Assembly: GCA_958426095.1 (NCBI GenBank)
Contig: CATZYB010000054.1
Coordinates: forward strand, 1-13,235
Length of the DNA: 13,235 bases
From: an uncultured Lachnospiraceae bacterium
Lineage (GTDB): Bacteria; Bacillota; Clostridia; Lachnospirales; Lachnospiraceae
Direction of reading: 5' to 3'
In this document: positions 6,368 to 13,152 of the stretch, in pieces
Layout: the number at the start of each line of letters is the position of its first letter
Numbering within the stretch: position 1 is the first letter of the stretch
The notes under the pieces: generated by a model
Told to the model about the DNA's origin: nothing
Seen by the model: the letters and a program-made list of their open reading frames with translations, nothing else
Database searches by the model: none
Made by a program: the position numbers and the translations under genes

Positions 6368-7801
6368 ATGAATAAAGCAATTAGTAATTTTTCTCATGCA
6401 GTACAGAGAAAAACAGTTGGAATGTTAGTTGATACAGTTTTAAAACAGGTGGACAAGGACAGAGAAAAAGGTTTTCTGGATGCAGTGGATTTGGCAGAGC
6501 AGTTCTGGGGAAAGGGATTTTCAAAAGAAGATTACGATAAAGTCAGAGCGGCCATTAAAGATCCGAATAATAAATGGATTCGCTATATCAACCGTGTGTT
6601 GGATGAGACAAATCCAAATGTGGCTAAAACAGCGATCATGAATCTCGGTTTTGAGGCGTTCATCCGGGGAACAAAAATGATTCGTAAAAATCGTGAGATT
6701 TACAACTGTAATATCCCATGGCTGATTTTATTCGACCCGACGTCGGCCTGCAATATGCACTGTGATGGATGCTGGGCCGGAACCTATGGCAATAAACATA
6801 ATTTAAGTTTTGAGGACATGGATAAAATTATTACGGAAGGCAAAGAACTGGGAATTTATCTTTACATGCTGACCGGCGGCGAACCGTTGGTACGAAAGAA
6901 AGATATTCTGCGTCTGGCTGAAAAGCATAATGATGTGGAGTTTTCAATTTATACCAATTCTACATTGATCGATGATGCTTTCTGTCAGGAAGTTGTCCGT
7001 CTCGGAAATATTACATTCCAGCTTTCCATTGAAGGAACGCCGGAGACCAATGACGCCCGCCGTGGTGACGGTCACTATGATGCGGTCATGAATGCCATGG
7101 ATCTGTTCAAGAAATATGGTATTATTTTTGGAACATCGATCTGCTACACAAGATATAATATCGAGGCTGTAACAAGTGATGAATTCCTGAAGATGATCAC
7201 GGAAAAGGGCGCCCGTTTTGGGTTCTATTTCCATTATATGCCGGTGGGCAACAATGCGGTGCTTGATTTAATGCCGACAGTGGAACAGCGGAAATATATG
7301 ATTCAGAGAATCCGTTATATACGTTCGGCAGAGTCGGATATAGAATTTTTCCCGATGGACTTCCAGAATGATGGCGAATATGTCGGCGGCTGTATCGCCG
7401 GCGGTCGGAACTATTTCCACATTAATTCGGCCGGAGATGCGGAACCGTGTGTATTTATCCACTATTCGAATGCAAATATCCACGATATGTCTATTCTTGA
7501 GATTTTGCAGAGTCCGTTGTTTATGGCTTATCATGAAGGTCAGCCGTTTAACAAGAATCATCTTCGCCCGTGTCCAATGTTGGAAAATCCGGAATTGCTT
7601 CAGGAAATGGTACATAAGACCGGAGCTCACAGTACGGATTTGGAATCTCCGGAACCGGTAGAACATCTTTGCGGAAAATGTGCCGAGTATGCCGCCAATT
7701 GGCAGCCGAGTGCGGATGAAATCTGGAATCATGCAAAGCATAAAAAGAAACAGTATGAAAATTATAAAAAACCGGCGGAAGATCGGGCTGTGGGAGCTTA
7801 A
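6368..7801 (+). CDS. radical SAM enzyme with SPASM-like C-terminal cysteines
   Basis: A 477-residue cytoplasmic enzyme. The radical SAM core shows CNMHCDGC (C128, C132, C135; CxxxCxxC), which binds the 4Fe-4S cluster that cleaves S-adenosylmethionine, plus GGEP (170-173) for SAM binding, the IYTNSTL strand and LSIEGTPETND. Further cysteines C342 (GGCIAGG), C361 (EPCVFIHY), C402 (RPCPM) and C435/C438 (CGKC) fit a SPASM or twitch-type domain holding auxiliary clusters. A 110-residue, charged, helical N-terminal region with no recognised motif precedes the core. Its start is firm: AAGGAGG (6355-6361) 6 bases before the ATG. SPASM enzymes often modify peptides, but no precursor peptide gene is visible nearby. 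It is coupled to the MntP-like membrane gene. Substrate unknown. Confidence 0.88.
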   Translation: MNKAISNFSHAVQRKTVGMLVDTVLKQVDKDREKGFLDAVDLAEQFWGKGFSKEDYDKVRAAIKDPNNKWIRYINRVLDETNPNVAKTAIMNLGFEAFIRGTKMIRKNREIYNCNIPWLILFDPTSACNMHCDGCWAGTYGNKHNLSFEDMDKIITEGKELGIYLYMLTGGEPLVRKKDILRLAEKHNDVEFSIYTNSTLIDDAFCQEVVRLGNITFQLSIEGTPETNDARRGDGHYDAVMNAMDLFKKYGIIFGTSICYTRYNIEAVTSDEFLKMITEKGARFGFYFHYMPVGNNAVLDLMPTVEQRKYMIQRIRYIRSAESDIEFFPMDFQNDGEYVGGCIAGGRNYFHINSAGDAEPCVFIHYSNANIHDMSILEILQSPLFMAYHEGQPFNKNHLRPCPMLENPELLQEMVHKTGAHSTDLESPEPVEHLCGKCAEYAANWQPSADEIWNHAKHKKKQYENYKKPAEDRAVGA

Positions 7802-7814
7802 GTAAATCCGTCTA

Positions 7815-7843
7815 TTGTCATAATGCTGCATTTTCGTTATAAT
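7815..7843 (+). promoter_or_regulatory. promoter of the aldolase-greA unit
   Basis: TTGTCA (7815-7820, 5/6), a 17-base spacer and a perfect TATAAT (7838-7843). The predicted start is near 7850, giving a leader of about 33 bases. The spacer and the first two bases of the -10 box form the left arm of the long inverted repeat at 7818-7896. Confidence 0.7.
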
Positions 7844-7896
7844 TAGGGTCAGGTAATAACTTGATGAAGGGAAGTAACGAAAATGCAGCATTTTGA
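7818..7896. repeat. 22-bp inverted repeat linking promoter spacer and start codon
   Basis: The left arm (7818-7839) and right arm (7875-7896) are reverse complements at 21 of 22 positions, with 18 in a row perfect (7822-7839 with 7875-7892) and one mismatch at 7821. The 35 bases between them hold most of the -10 box, the predicted start site and the ribosome binding site (GAAGGGAAG, 7866-7874). The right arm contains the ATG at 7883. The repeat is a direct observation. Its role in translation control or as an operator is inference. Confidence 0.85.
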
Positions 7897-8929
7897 TAGT
7901 GATTATTTGGAAGGCGCCCATCCGGCCATCCTGCAGCGGCTCATGGAAACCAATATGGAGAAGACGCCGGGGTATGGAACAGATATATATTGCGAGAGAG
8001 CCGGAAAGAAGATTCTTGAGGCCTGCGGCTGCCCAAAGGGCGAAGTATATTTTATGGTTGGAGGTACTCAGGTCAATTCAACAGTCATCGGATCAGTGCT
8101 GAAATCCTATGAAGGTGTTGTGGCTGCCGATACGGGGCATATCAGTGTTCATGAGGCCGGCGCTGTGGAAGCGACAGGCCATAAGGTGCTGACGGTTCCC
8201 GGGGAGCAGGGGAAACTTTTGCCGGAAGCGTTAAAAGCCTATATGGAAACTTATTATGGTGACTCGAACCATGAGCATATGGTCTGGCCGGGGATGGTCT
8301 ATATTTCCCATCCGACGGAATATGGTACGTTATATACAAAGAATGAACTGGAACGGCTGCATGACATATGCGGTGAATACCATATGCCGTTGTTCCTGGA
8401 CGGAGCCCGTCTGGGATACGGTTTAATGGCGGATGATACGGATGTTACGTTCAAAGATATTGCTGCAAATTGCGATGTATTTTATGTTGGCGGAACAAAG
8501 GTCGGAGCGCTTTTTGGTGAAGCGGTGGTCCTGACAAAACCGGGAGCGATCCCTCATTTCTTTACAAGCATTAAACAGCATGGGGCTCTCCTGGCGAAGG
8601 GCCGTATTCTTGGAATTCAGTTTGATACGCTGTTTACAGATGGTCTTTATTTTAAAATCAGTCGTCATGCCATCGATATGGCGATGAAGCTTAAGCGGGG
8701 ACTTCTGGAAAAAGGATATACATTTTATCTGGATACAGTGACTAATCAGCAGTTTGTTATTCTCGATGACATGCAGATGACAGCTTTGGATAAAAAGGTG
8801 TCCTATAGTTTCTGGGAGAAACTGGCGGATGGGCGGACGGTCGTGCGGTTTGCTACAAGCTGGGCTACCCGGGAAGAGGATGTGGACGATTTGTTAAGAA
8901 TATTAGGACAGGTGAAGATGGATGTATAA
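7883..8929 (+). CDS. low-specificity L-threonine aldolase-like PLP enzyme
   Basis: A 348-residue fold-type I pyridoxal-phosphate enzyme of the beta-eliminating lyase/threonine aldolase family, which splits L-threonine or L-allo-threonine to glycine and acetaldehyde. Visible landmarks are GGTQVNS (60-66, phosphate-binding region), H90 in the HISVHEAGAVE block that stacks on the cofactor, D173 in LDGARLG, and the Schiff-base lysine K206 in YVGGTKVG. The length matches the family (about 340). GAAGGGAAG lies 8 bases before the ATG. The start codon lies inside the right arm of a long inverted repeat. The GreA-family gene overlaps its last 8 bases, so the two are co-translated. Substrate range within the family is uncertain, and related aminotransferase-like members exist. 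Confidence 0.88.
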   Translation: MQHFDSDYLEGAHPAILQRLMETNMEKTPGYGTDIYCERAGKKILEACGCPKGEVYFMVGGTQVNSTVIGSVLKSYEGVVAADTGHISVHEAGAVEATGHKVLTVPGEQGKLLPEALKAYMETYYGDSNHEHMVWPGMVYISHPTEYGTLYTKNELERLHDICGEYHMPLFLDGARLGYGLMADDTDVTFKDIAANCDVFYVGGTKVGALFGEAVVLTKPGAIPHFFTSIKQHGALLAKGRILGIQFDTLFTDGLYFKISRHAIDMAMKLKRGLLEKGYTFYLDTVTNQQFVILDDMQMTALDKKVSYSFWEKLADGRTVVRFATSWATREEDVDDLLRILGQVKMDV

Positions 8930-9425
8930 TGAATTGACAGAAAATGATATCAAAAAGATGGAAGAAGAAATCGAGTATCGGAAACTGGTTGTACGCAAAA
9001 ATGCCCTGGAAGCGGTGAAAGAGGCCCGTTCCCATGGGGATCTGAGTGAAAATTTTGAGTACCATGCGGCAAAAAAGGAAAAAAATCAGAATGAAAGCCG
9101 GATCCGGTATTTGGAAAGAATGATAAAAACTGCGAAAATCGTCACCGATGAATCCGGGGATGACGAAGTCGGATTAAACACTCTGGTGGATGTTTATTTT
9201 GAGGATGATGATGAAACAGAACGGTTTAAATTGGTAACAACGATCCGTGGAAATTCTCTGGAAGGCCGGATCAGTACAGAATCACCGATTGGCAAGGCCA
9301 TATTCAGACATAAAGTCGGCGACCGGGTTTATGTGGAGATCAATGATAAACAGGGTTATTATATTGTCATCAAAAACATTGAAAAAATTCCGGATGATGA
9401 TTCGGACCCAATCCAGAAATTTTAG
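8922..9425 (+). CDS. GreA/GreB family transcription elongation factor
   Basis: A 167-residue protein of GreA type. These factors enter the secondary channel of RNA polymerase and stimulate cleavage of backtracked RNA. The N-terminal coiled coil (about 5-75) has the tip motif ARSHGDLSENFEYHAAKKEK (35-54), with the metal-holding acidic pair D40 and E43 equivalent to D41/E44 of E. coli GreA. The C-terminal FKBP-like domain shows STESPIGKAIF (118-128) and KVGDRVYVEI (131-140). A short acidic tail follows. It starts inside the end of the aldolase gene (8-base overlap, ATGTATAA), with AGGTGAAG as binding site. Such genomes usually carry a canonical greA elsewhere, so this may be a paralogue, but that cannot be seen here. 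Confidence 0.9.
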   Translation: MYNELTENDIKKMEEEIEYRKLVVRKNALEAVKEARSHGDLSENFEYHAAKKEKNQNESRIRYLERMIKTAKIVTDESGDDEVGLNTLVDVYFEDDDETERFKLVTTIRGNSLEGRISTESPIGKAIFRHKVGDRVYVEINDKQGYYIVIKNIEKIPDDDSDPIQKF

Positions 9426-9457
9426 AAATATTTTAGGAAAAATCCAGTAAAGTTTAA

Positions 9458-9486
9458 TTGAATTCCGGTGGAGCAAAGGGTATAGT
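9458..9486 (+). promoter_or_regulatory. promoter of the zinc-ribbon/DUF5685/J-protein unit
   Basis: TTGAAT (9458-9463, 4/6), a 17-base spacer and TATAGT (9481-9486, 5/6), with a predicted start near 9493. A start this close to 9502 leaves no room for a binding site there. This favours the ATG at 9520 with GGAAGGA (9504-9510) as the true start of the first gene. Confidence 0.5.
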
Positions 9487-9519
9487 AATATCATTGTATA
9501 AATGGAAGGACGATGTGTA

Positions 9520-9915
9520 ATGCGTAATAAGTTGCAGCGTTTTATGATGGGACGCTATGGTATTGACAGGATGAGTCAGGTGTTGTCTGTCTGTTCATTG
9601 ATTCTGGTTGCTTTGGGGATATTTTTGAAAATATCTGTGTTTTATTGGGCCGGGCTTGTACTGATCGGTTACATTTATTTTCGGATGCTTTCCAAAGACA
9701 TTCCGAGACGTTATGCGGAAAACCAGGCTTTTTTACGTCATTATTATCGCCTGACCGGCTGGTTTACCGGCAAAAAACAGTCTGTGGAACGGAATAAAGG
9801 TTATCGTATTTTCAGATGTCCGCAATGCAGGCAGAAAGTCCGGGTTCCCCGGGGCAAAGGAAAGATCAGCATTCATTGTCCGAAATGCGGAAATGATTTT
9901 ATTAAACGGAGTTAG
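9520..9915 (+). CDS. small membrane protein with C-terminal zinc ribbon
   Basis: A 131-residue protein of unknown function. A short basic N-terminus (RMSQ at 17-20 ends it) leads into two hydrophobic segments (about 21-37 and 40-55) forming a hairpin in the membrane. A basic, cytoplasmic-looking linker and a zinc ribbon follow: CPQC (100-103), 16 residues, CPKC (120-123), a likely Cys4 zinc site of the kind seen in small rubredoxin-like ribbons. The start at 9520 is chosen over 9502 because GGAAGGA (9504-9510) fits only the former. The DUF5685 gene begins 9 bases after the stop and a J-domain gene overlaps that one, so the three are probably one transcript. I do not recognise a named family. 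Confidence 0.8.
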   Translation: MRNKLQRFMMGRYGIDRMSQVLSVCSLILVALGIFLKISVFYWAGLVLIGYIYFRMLSKDIPRRYAENQAFLRHYYRLTGWFTGKKQSVERNKGYRIFRCPQCRQKVRVPRGKGKISIHCPKCGNDFIKRS

Positions 9916-9924
9916 GCGGTTTCT

Positions 9925-10782
9925 ATGTTTGGATATGTGATGATCAATGAACCGGAATTAAAAATTAAAGATTATCGGGAATACAGAGGGGTATATTGTG
10001 GTTTATGTCAGACATTGAAGCACAAATATGGCCCCTTTGGTCAATTATGCCTGAATAATGATATGACTTTTATGGCCCTGCTTCATATGTCCCTTTACGA
10101 GGATGAGGAAATCAGCAGGGAACGGGTTTACCGATGCAAACTTCATCCGACGCGGAAATTGAAGATTTATGAAAATCCCTGTTTGGACTATGCGGCGGAT
10201 ATGACATTGGTGCTGAGTTATTATCTGGCCAGGGATCATTGGATGGATGACCGGAAGCCGAAGGCCCTCGCACAGATGCTTTTGCTTCGGAGAAAGGTGA
10301 AGAAACTTTCGAGGATTTATCCAAGACAGTTTCGGGCTGTGAAAAATTATGTCTATCGGCTGGAGGCTGCGGAACGGGCCGGCGTGAAAGATTTGGATGT
10401 ACTGGCTGGATTGACCGGGACCATGCTCGGAGAGGTCATGAACTGGAAAGACGATATCTGGTCCGGAATGCTCAAAAAAGTAGGCTTTTATTTGGGGAAA
10501 TTTATTTACCTGATGGATGCTTATGAAGATTTGGATAAGGATATCAGGAAACATCGGTTCAATCCGCTGACATCCTACAGGTCTCAGCCGGATTTTGAAG
10601 AGAAGATATTTTCCATGCTGGATCTGATGATGGCGGACTGTGCAAGGAGTTTTGAGAAGCTGCCGTTGAGCTTCGATGTTGAAATTTTGCGGAATATACT
10701 GTATGCTGGAGTATGGAGTAAATACATGAAGATCAGAAATGATAAAAGTAAAACGGAGGAAGTTCGGGATGAATCCTTATGA
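9925..10782 (+). CDS. DUF5685 family protein
   Basis: A 285-residue, probably all-helical, soluble protein. I recognise it as DUF5685-like from its N-terminus (MFGYV, then PELKIKDYREYRGVYCGLC) and the later CKLHP and DAYEDLDKDIRKHRFNPL blocks. C25, C28 and C71 with H75 could bind a metal. Two acidic clusters, D104-x3-D108-D109 and D198-AYE-D202-L-D204-K-D206, lie about 94 residues apart, which recalls the two Asp-rich motifs of isoprenoid synthases; this is a speculative resemblance. AGGCGG (9914-9919) precedes the ATG. The stop overlaps the J-domain start by 14 bases, so the two are translationally coupled. The family has no established function that I know of. Confidence 0.8.
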   Translation: MFGYVMINEPELKIKDYREYRGVYCGLCQTLKHKYGPFGQLCLNNDMTFMALLHMSLYEDEEISRERVYRCKLHPTRKLKIYENPCLDYAADMTLVLSYYLARDHWMDDRKPKALAQMLLLRRKVKKLSRIYPRQFRAVKNYVYRLEAAERAGVKDLDVLAGLTGTMLGEVMNWKDDIWSGMLKKVGFYLGKFIYLMDAYEDLDKDIRKHRFNPLTSYRSQPDFEEKIFSMLDLMMADCARSFEKLPLSFDVEILRNILYAGVWSKYMKIRNDKSKTEEVRDESL

Positions 10783-11365
10783 TATATTAGGCGTTTCACC
10801 ATCAGCAACGGATGAAGAGATTAAAAAAGCCTATCGGACGCTGAGCCGGAAGTATCATCCGGATGCCAATGTGGGCAAGCCGGGCGAGAAAGCTGCTGAG
10901 GAAAAATTTAAGCAGATTCAGCAGGCCTATACTCAGATTATGAAGGAAAGGGAGCAGGGAACCAGAACCTATGGTTATCAAAATAATAACCAGACAGCCG
11001 GAGGAGATTCGGATACGGTGGAGATGCAGGCTGTGGCGAACTTTATTAATAGCCGACGTTTCACGGAGGCATTAAATGTTCTGGAGGGTATTCAGAACCG
11101 TAATGCTCAGTGGTATTATTTTTCGGCGATTGCCAATGCGGGGCTTGGAAATAACATCCGTGCCCAGGATATGGCCCGTCAGGCCGTGGAAATGGAGCCG
11201 AACAACGCCCAGTATCAGATGCTCTGGCAGCAGCTCCAGTCTGGCCGCCAGTGGTATGGGGATATGGCCGGCGGATATGGCCGTCAGTATATGTCCATAG
11301 ATAATATATGTTGTCAGATTTTAGCGTTAAATATAATGTGCGGCTGTTGCTGCCGACCATGTTAA
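10769..11365 (+). CDS. J-domain (DnaJ-like) protein with TPR-like region and Cys-rich tail
   Basis: A 198-residue co-chaperone-like protein. The N-terminal J domain (1-62) begins MNPYDILGVSPSATDEEIKKA and contains the HPD motif at 30-32 that triggers DnaK ATP hydrolysis. After a Gly/Gln/Asn-rich linker (about 64-82), residues 85-158 form a helical TPR-like repeat pair, with FTEALNVLEGI and RAQDMARQAVEMEPNNAQY. It lacks the DnaJ zinc-finger and C-terminal substrate domains, so it is not canonical DnaJ. The last 18 residues hold seven cysteines (C181, C182, C191, C193-C195, C198). The start at 10769 has GGAGGA (10755-10760) at 8 bases, and an upstream in-frame ATG at 10739 has none. It overlaps the DUF5685 gene by 14 bases. 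The 156 bases after it hold no obvious terminator. Confidence 0.88.
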   Translation: MNPYDILGVSPSATDEEIKKAYRTLSRKYHPDANVGKPGEKAAEEKFKQIQQAYTQIMKEREQGTRTYGYQNNNQTAGGDSDTVEMQAVANFINSRRFTEALNVLEGIQNRNAQWYYFSAIANAGLGNNIRAQDMARQAVEMEPNNAQYQMLWQQLQSGRQWYGDMAGGYGRQYMSIDNICCQILALNIMCGCCCRPC

Positions 11366-11414
11366 GCTGCTGTTTCAGAGGCGCTTACATATACAATGAT
11401 TGATACCTTCCGGT

Positions 11415-11445
11415 TATTGTTCAATGAATAAACAATATTGTACAA
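11415..11445. promoter_or_regulatory. overlapping palindromes upstream of the CoA-transferase
   Basis: TATTGTT (11415-11421) and AACAATA (11431-11437) form a 7-bp inverted repeat around 9 bases. ACAATATTGT (11432-11441) and TTGTACAA (11438-11445) are further overlapping palindromes. They sit just upstream of and across the predicted -35 box, as expected for regulator binding. The TTGTT...AACAA spacing is one base longer than the usual Rex operator, so I do not assign a regulator. Confidence 0.4.
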
Positions 11446-11467
11446 ATTGTATTAATTTTAGTACAAT
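11438..11467 (+). promoter_or_regulatory. promoter of the CoA-transferase gene
   Basis: TTGTAC (11438-11443, 3/6), an 18-base spacer and TACAAT (11462-11467, 5/6). Both hexamers are part of a 7-bp inverted repeat, ATTGTAC (11437-11443) with GTACAAT (11461-11467), so a dimeric regulator bound there would cover both boxes. The predicted start near 11474 leaves a leader of about 48 bases. Confidence 0.45.
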
Positions 11468-11521
11468 AGAGTCAGGTTAAGAATTCGAGGGAAAAGAACA
11501 ATAGCATGGGAGGTATTTATT

Positions 11522-13075
11522 ATGGGAAAGATTATGAGCGCAAAAGAAGCATCGATGTTAGTAAAGGGCGGAGACACGATTGCAGTTGGCGGTTTTGTCG
11601 GATGTAATCATCCGGAAGAATTAACCGTAGCATTGGAAAAGCGTTTCCTGGCGACAGGATGTCCGAGAGATTTAACGTTGGTATATGCAGCCGGACAGGG
11701 TGATGGAAAAGATAAGGGACTGAATCATCTTGGCCATGAAGGCATGTTGAAAAAGATTATTGGGGGCCATTGGGGGCTTACGCCGAAGCTTCAGAAGCTT
11801 GCGGTGGAAAACAAAGTGGAGGCTTACAACCTGCCGCAGGGAGTTATTACTCATCTTTTCAGAGATATTGCGGCAGGAAAGCCGGGTACCATTACTCATG
11901 TAGGATTAGAAACCTTTGTAGACCCGCGCCTGGACGGTGGAAAGATTAATTCAAAGACAACGGAAGATATTGTAAAACTGATTGAACTTGACGGAGATAA
12001 ATTCCTCTATTATAAATCTTTCCCTATTGACGTGGCATTTATCCGGGCCACCTATTGTGACCCGGACGGGAATGCCTGTATGAGGAAAGAAGCGGTGACT
12101 TTGGAGAGTCTTTCCATTGCTCAGGCAGTCAAAGCTTCGGGCGGCAAAGTTATTCTTCAGGTAGAGAGTGTTGTGGAATCGGGCAGCATTGACCCTAGAC
12201 TTGTGAAGATTCCTGGTATTTATGTGGATGCTATTGTTATTTCGGAACCGGAAAATCATATGCAGACATTTGGCGAATATTTTAATCCGGCTTACTGCGG
12301 AGATATCCGGGTTCCTGTGGATAGCCTGAAACCGATGGAATTGAGCGTACGGAAGATCATCAGCCGTCGTGCGGCCCTCGAGCTGCAGAGTCACGCTGTT
12401 ATTAATTTGGGTATTGGCATTCCGGAAGGTATTGCCAGTGTGGCCAATGAAGAAGGCGTTAAGGGACTGAAGCTGACGGTAGAATCCGGACCAATCGGCG
12501 GCGTTCCGGCCGGCGGAAAGAGCTTTGGCGCTGTAGCGAATCCGGAGTGTATTCTGGATCAGCCGTATCAGTTCGATTTCTATGACGGCGGCGGCCTGGA
12601 CATGGCTTTTCTTGGTCTGGCCCAGTGTGATGAAGATGGAAATATCAATGTCAGCAAGTTTGGTCCGAAGATTGCGGGCTGCGGCGGATTCATCAATATT
12701 ACACAGAATGCAAAAAGAGTTGTTTTCTGCGGAACCTTTACGGCGGGCGGTCTGGATGTGGCTGTCGAAAACGGTCAGCTCCATATCCTTCAGGAAGGTA
12801 AGAGCCGCAAGTTTTTGAATCATGTAGAACAGATTACTTTCAGCGGCAATTATGCGAAACGCCTGAATAAAGAGGTCCTTTATATTACAGAGCGCGCCGT
12901 ATTTAAGCTGACAAAAGACGGTTTAATGCTTATTGAAATAGCTCCGGGCGTAGATCTTGAAAAAGATGTGCTGGCCCACATGGATTTCAAACCTTTGATC
13001 TCCAAAGACTTAAAATTTATGGATGAGTTCCTTTTCCGTGAGGAATTGATGGATCTGTCTAAGAAAATTGCATAA
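11522..13075 (+). CDS. acyl-CoA:acetate/propionate CoA-transferase (Pct/YdiF type)
   Basis: A 517-residue family I CoA-transferase with the alpha and beta halves fused in one chain, as in Clostridium propionicum propionate CoA-transferase (about 524) and E. coli YdiF. It moves CoA between short-chain acyl-CoA and free acids such as acetate, propionate, lactate or butyrate, a key step in fermentative acid formation. The N-terminal half has GDTIAVGGFVGCNHPEEL and GHWG..P (83-88). The second half has the catalytic Glu321 in VESGPIGGVPAGG, which forms the glutamyl-CoA thioester, then DFYDGGGLDMAFLG and FGPKIAGCGGFINITQNA. GGGAGG (11508-11513) lies 8 bases before the ATG. It has its own promoter and terminator, so it is monocistronic. 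The preferred acid cannot be decided from sequence alone. Confidence 0.92.
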   Translation: MGKIMSAKEASMLVKGGDTIAVGGFVGCNHPEELTVALEKRFLATGCPRDLTLVYAAGQGDGKDKGLNHLGHEGMLKKIIGGHWGLTPKLQKLAVENKVEAYNLPQGVITHLFRDIAAGKPGTITHVGLETFVDPRLDGGKINSKTTEDIVKLIELDGDKFLYYKSFPIDVAFIRATYCDPDGNACMRKEAVTLESLSIAQAVKASGGKVILQVESVVESGSIDPRLVKIPGIYVDAIVISEPENHMQTFGEYFNPAYCGDIRVPVDSLKPMELSVRKIISRRAALELQSHAVINLGIGIPEGIASVANEEGVKGLKLTVESGPIGGVPAGGKSFGAVANPECILDQPYQFDFYDGGGLDMAFLGLAQCDEDGNINVSKFGPKIAGCGGFINITQNAKRVVFCGTFTAGGLDVAVENGQLHILQEGKSRKFLNHVEQITFSGNYAKRLNKEVLYITERAVFKLTKDGLMLIEIAPGVDLEKDVLAHMDFKPLISKDLKFMDEFLFREELMDLSKKIA

Positions 13076-13106
13076 ATTGCTATAGTGTTGGCTTGCCTAT
13101 ATTCAG

Positions 13107-13152
13107 AGCGGTTTTTCAACTGGTGTTTACAGTTGGGGAGCCGCTTTTTTTT
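13107..13152 (+). terminator. intrinsic terminator after the CoA-transferase gene
   Basis: A contiguous 16-bp stem: AGCGG (13107-13111) pairs with CCGCT (13141-13145), a U-rich stretch pairs partly through G-U with GGGGAG, and CAACTG (13117-13122) pairs with CAGTTG (13130-13135) around the loop GTGTTTA. Eight T end it (13145-13152). Confidence 0.9.

Noticed and set aside
7268..7921. 217-codon minus-strand frame spanning the end of the radical SAM gene and the aldolase promoter
   Set aside because: It is antisense to a confident coding sequence and crosses the promoter and inverted repeat. The protein has no recognisable motif.
11417..11435. Rex redox-repressor operator
   Set aside because: TTGTT and AACAA are separated by 9 bases rather than 8, and the inner AA/TT bases of the consensus are not kept. 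Retained only as an unassigned palindrome.
11951..12823. 290-codon open frame on the minus strand
   Set aside because: It lies wholly inside the CoA-transferase gene, whose motifs and binding site are clear. Its translation is low in complexity and family-like motifs, as expected of a shadow frame.
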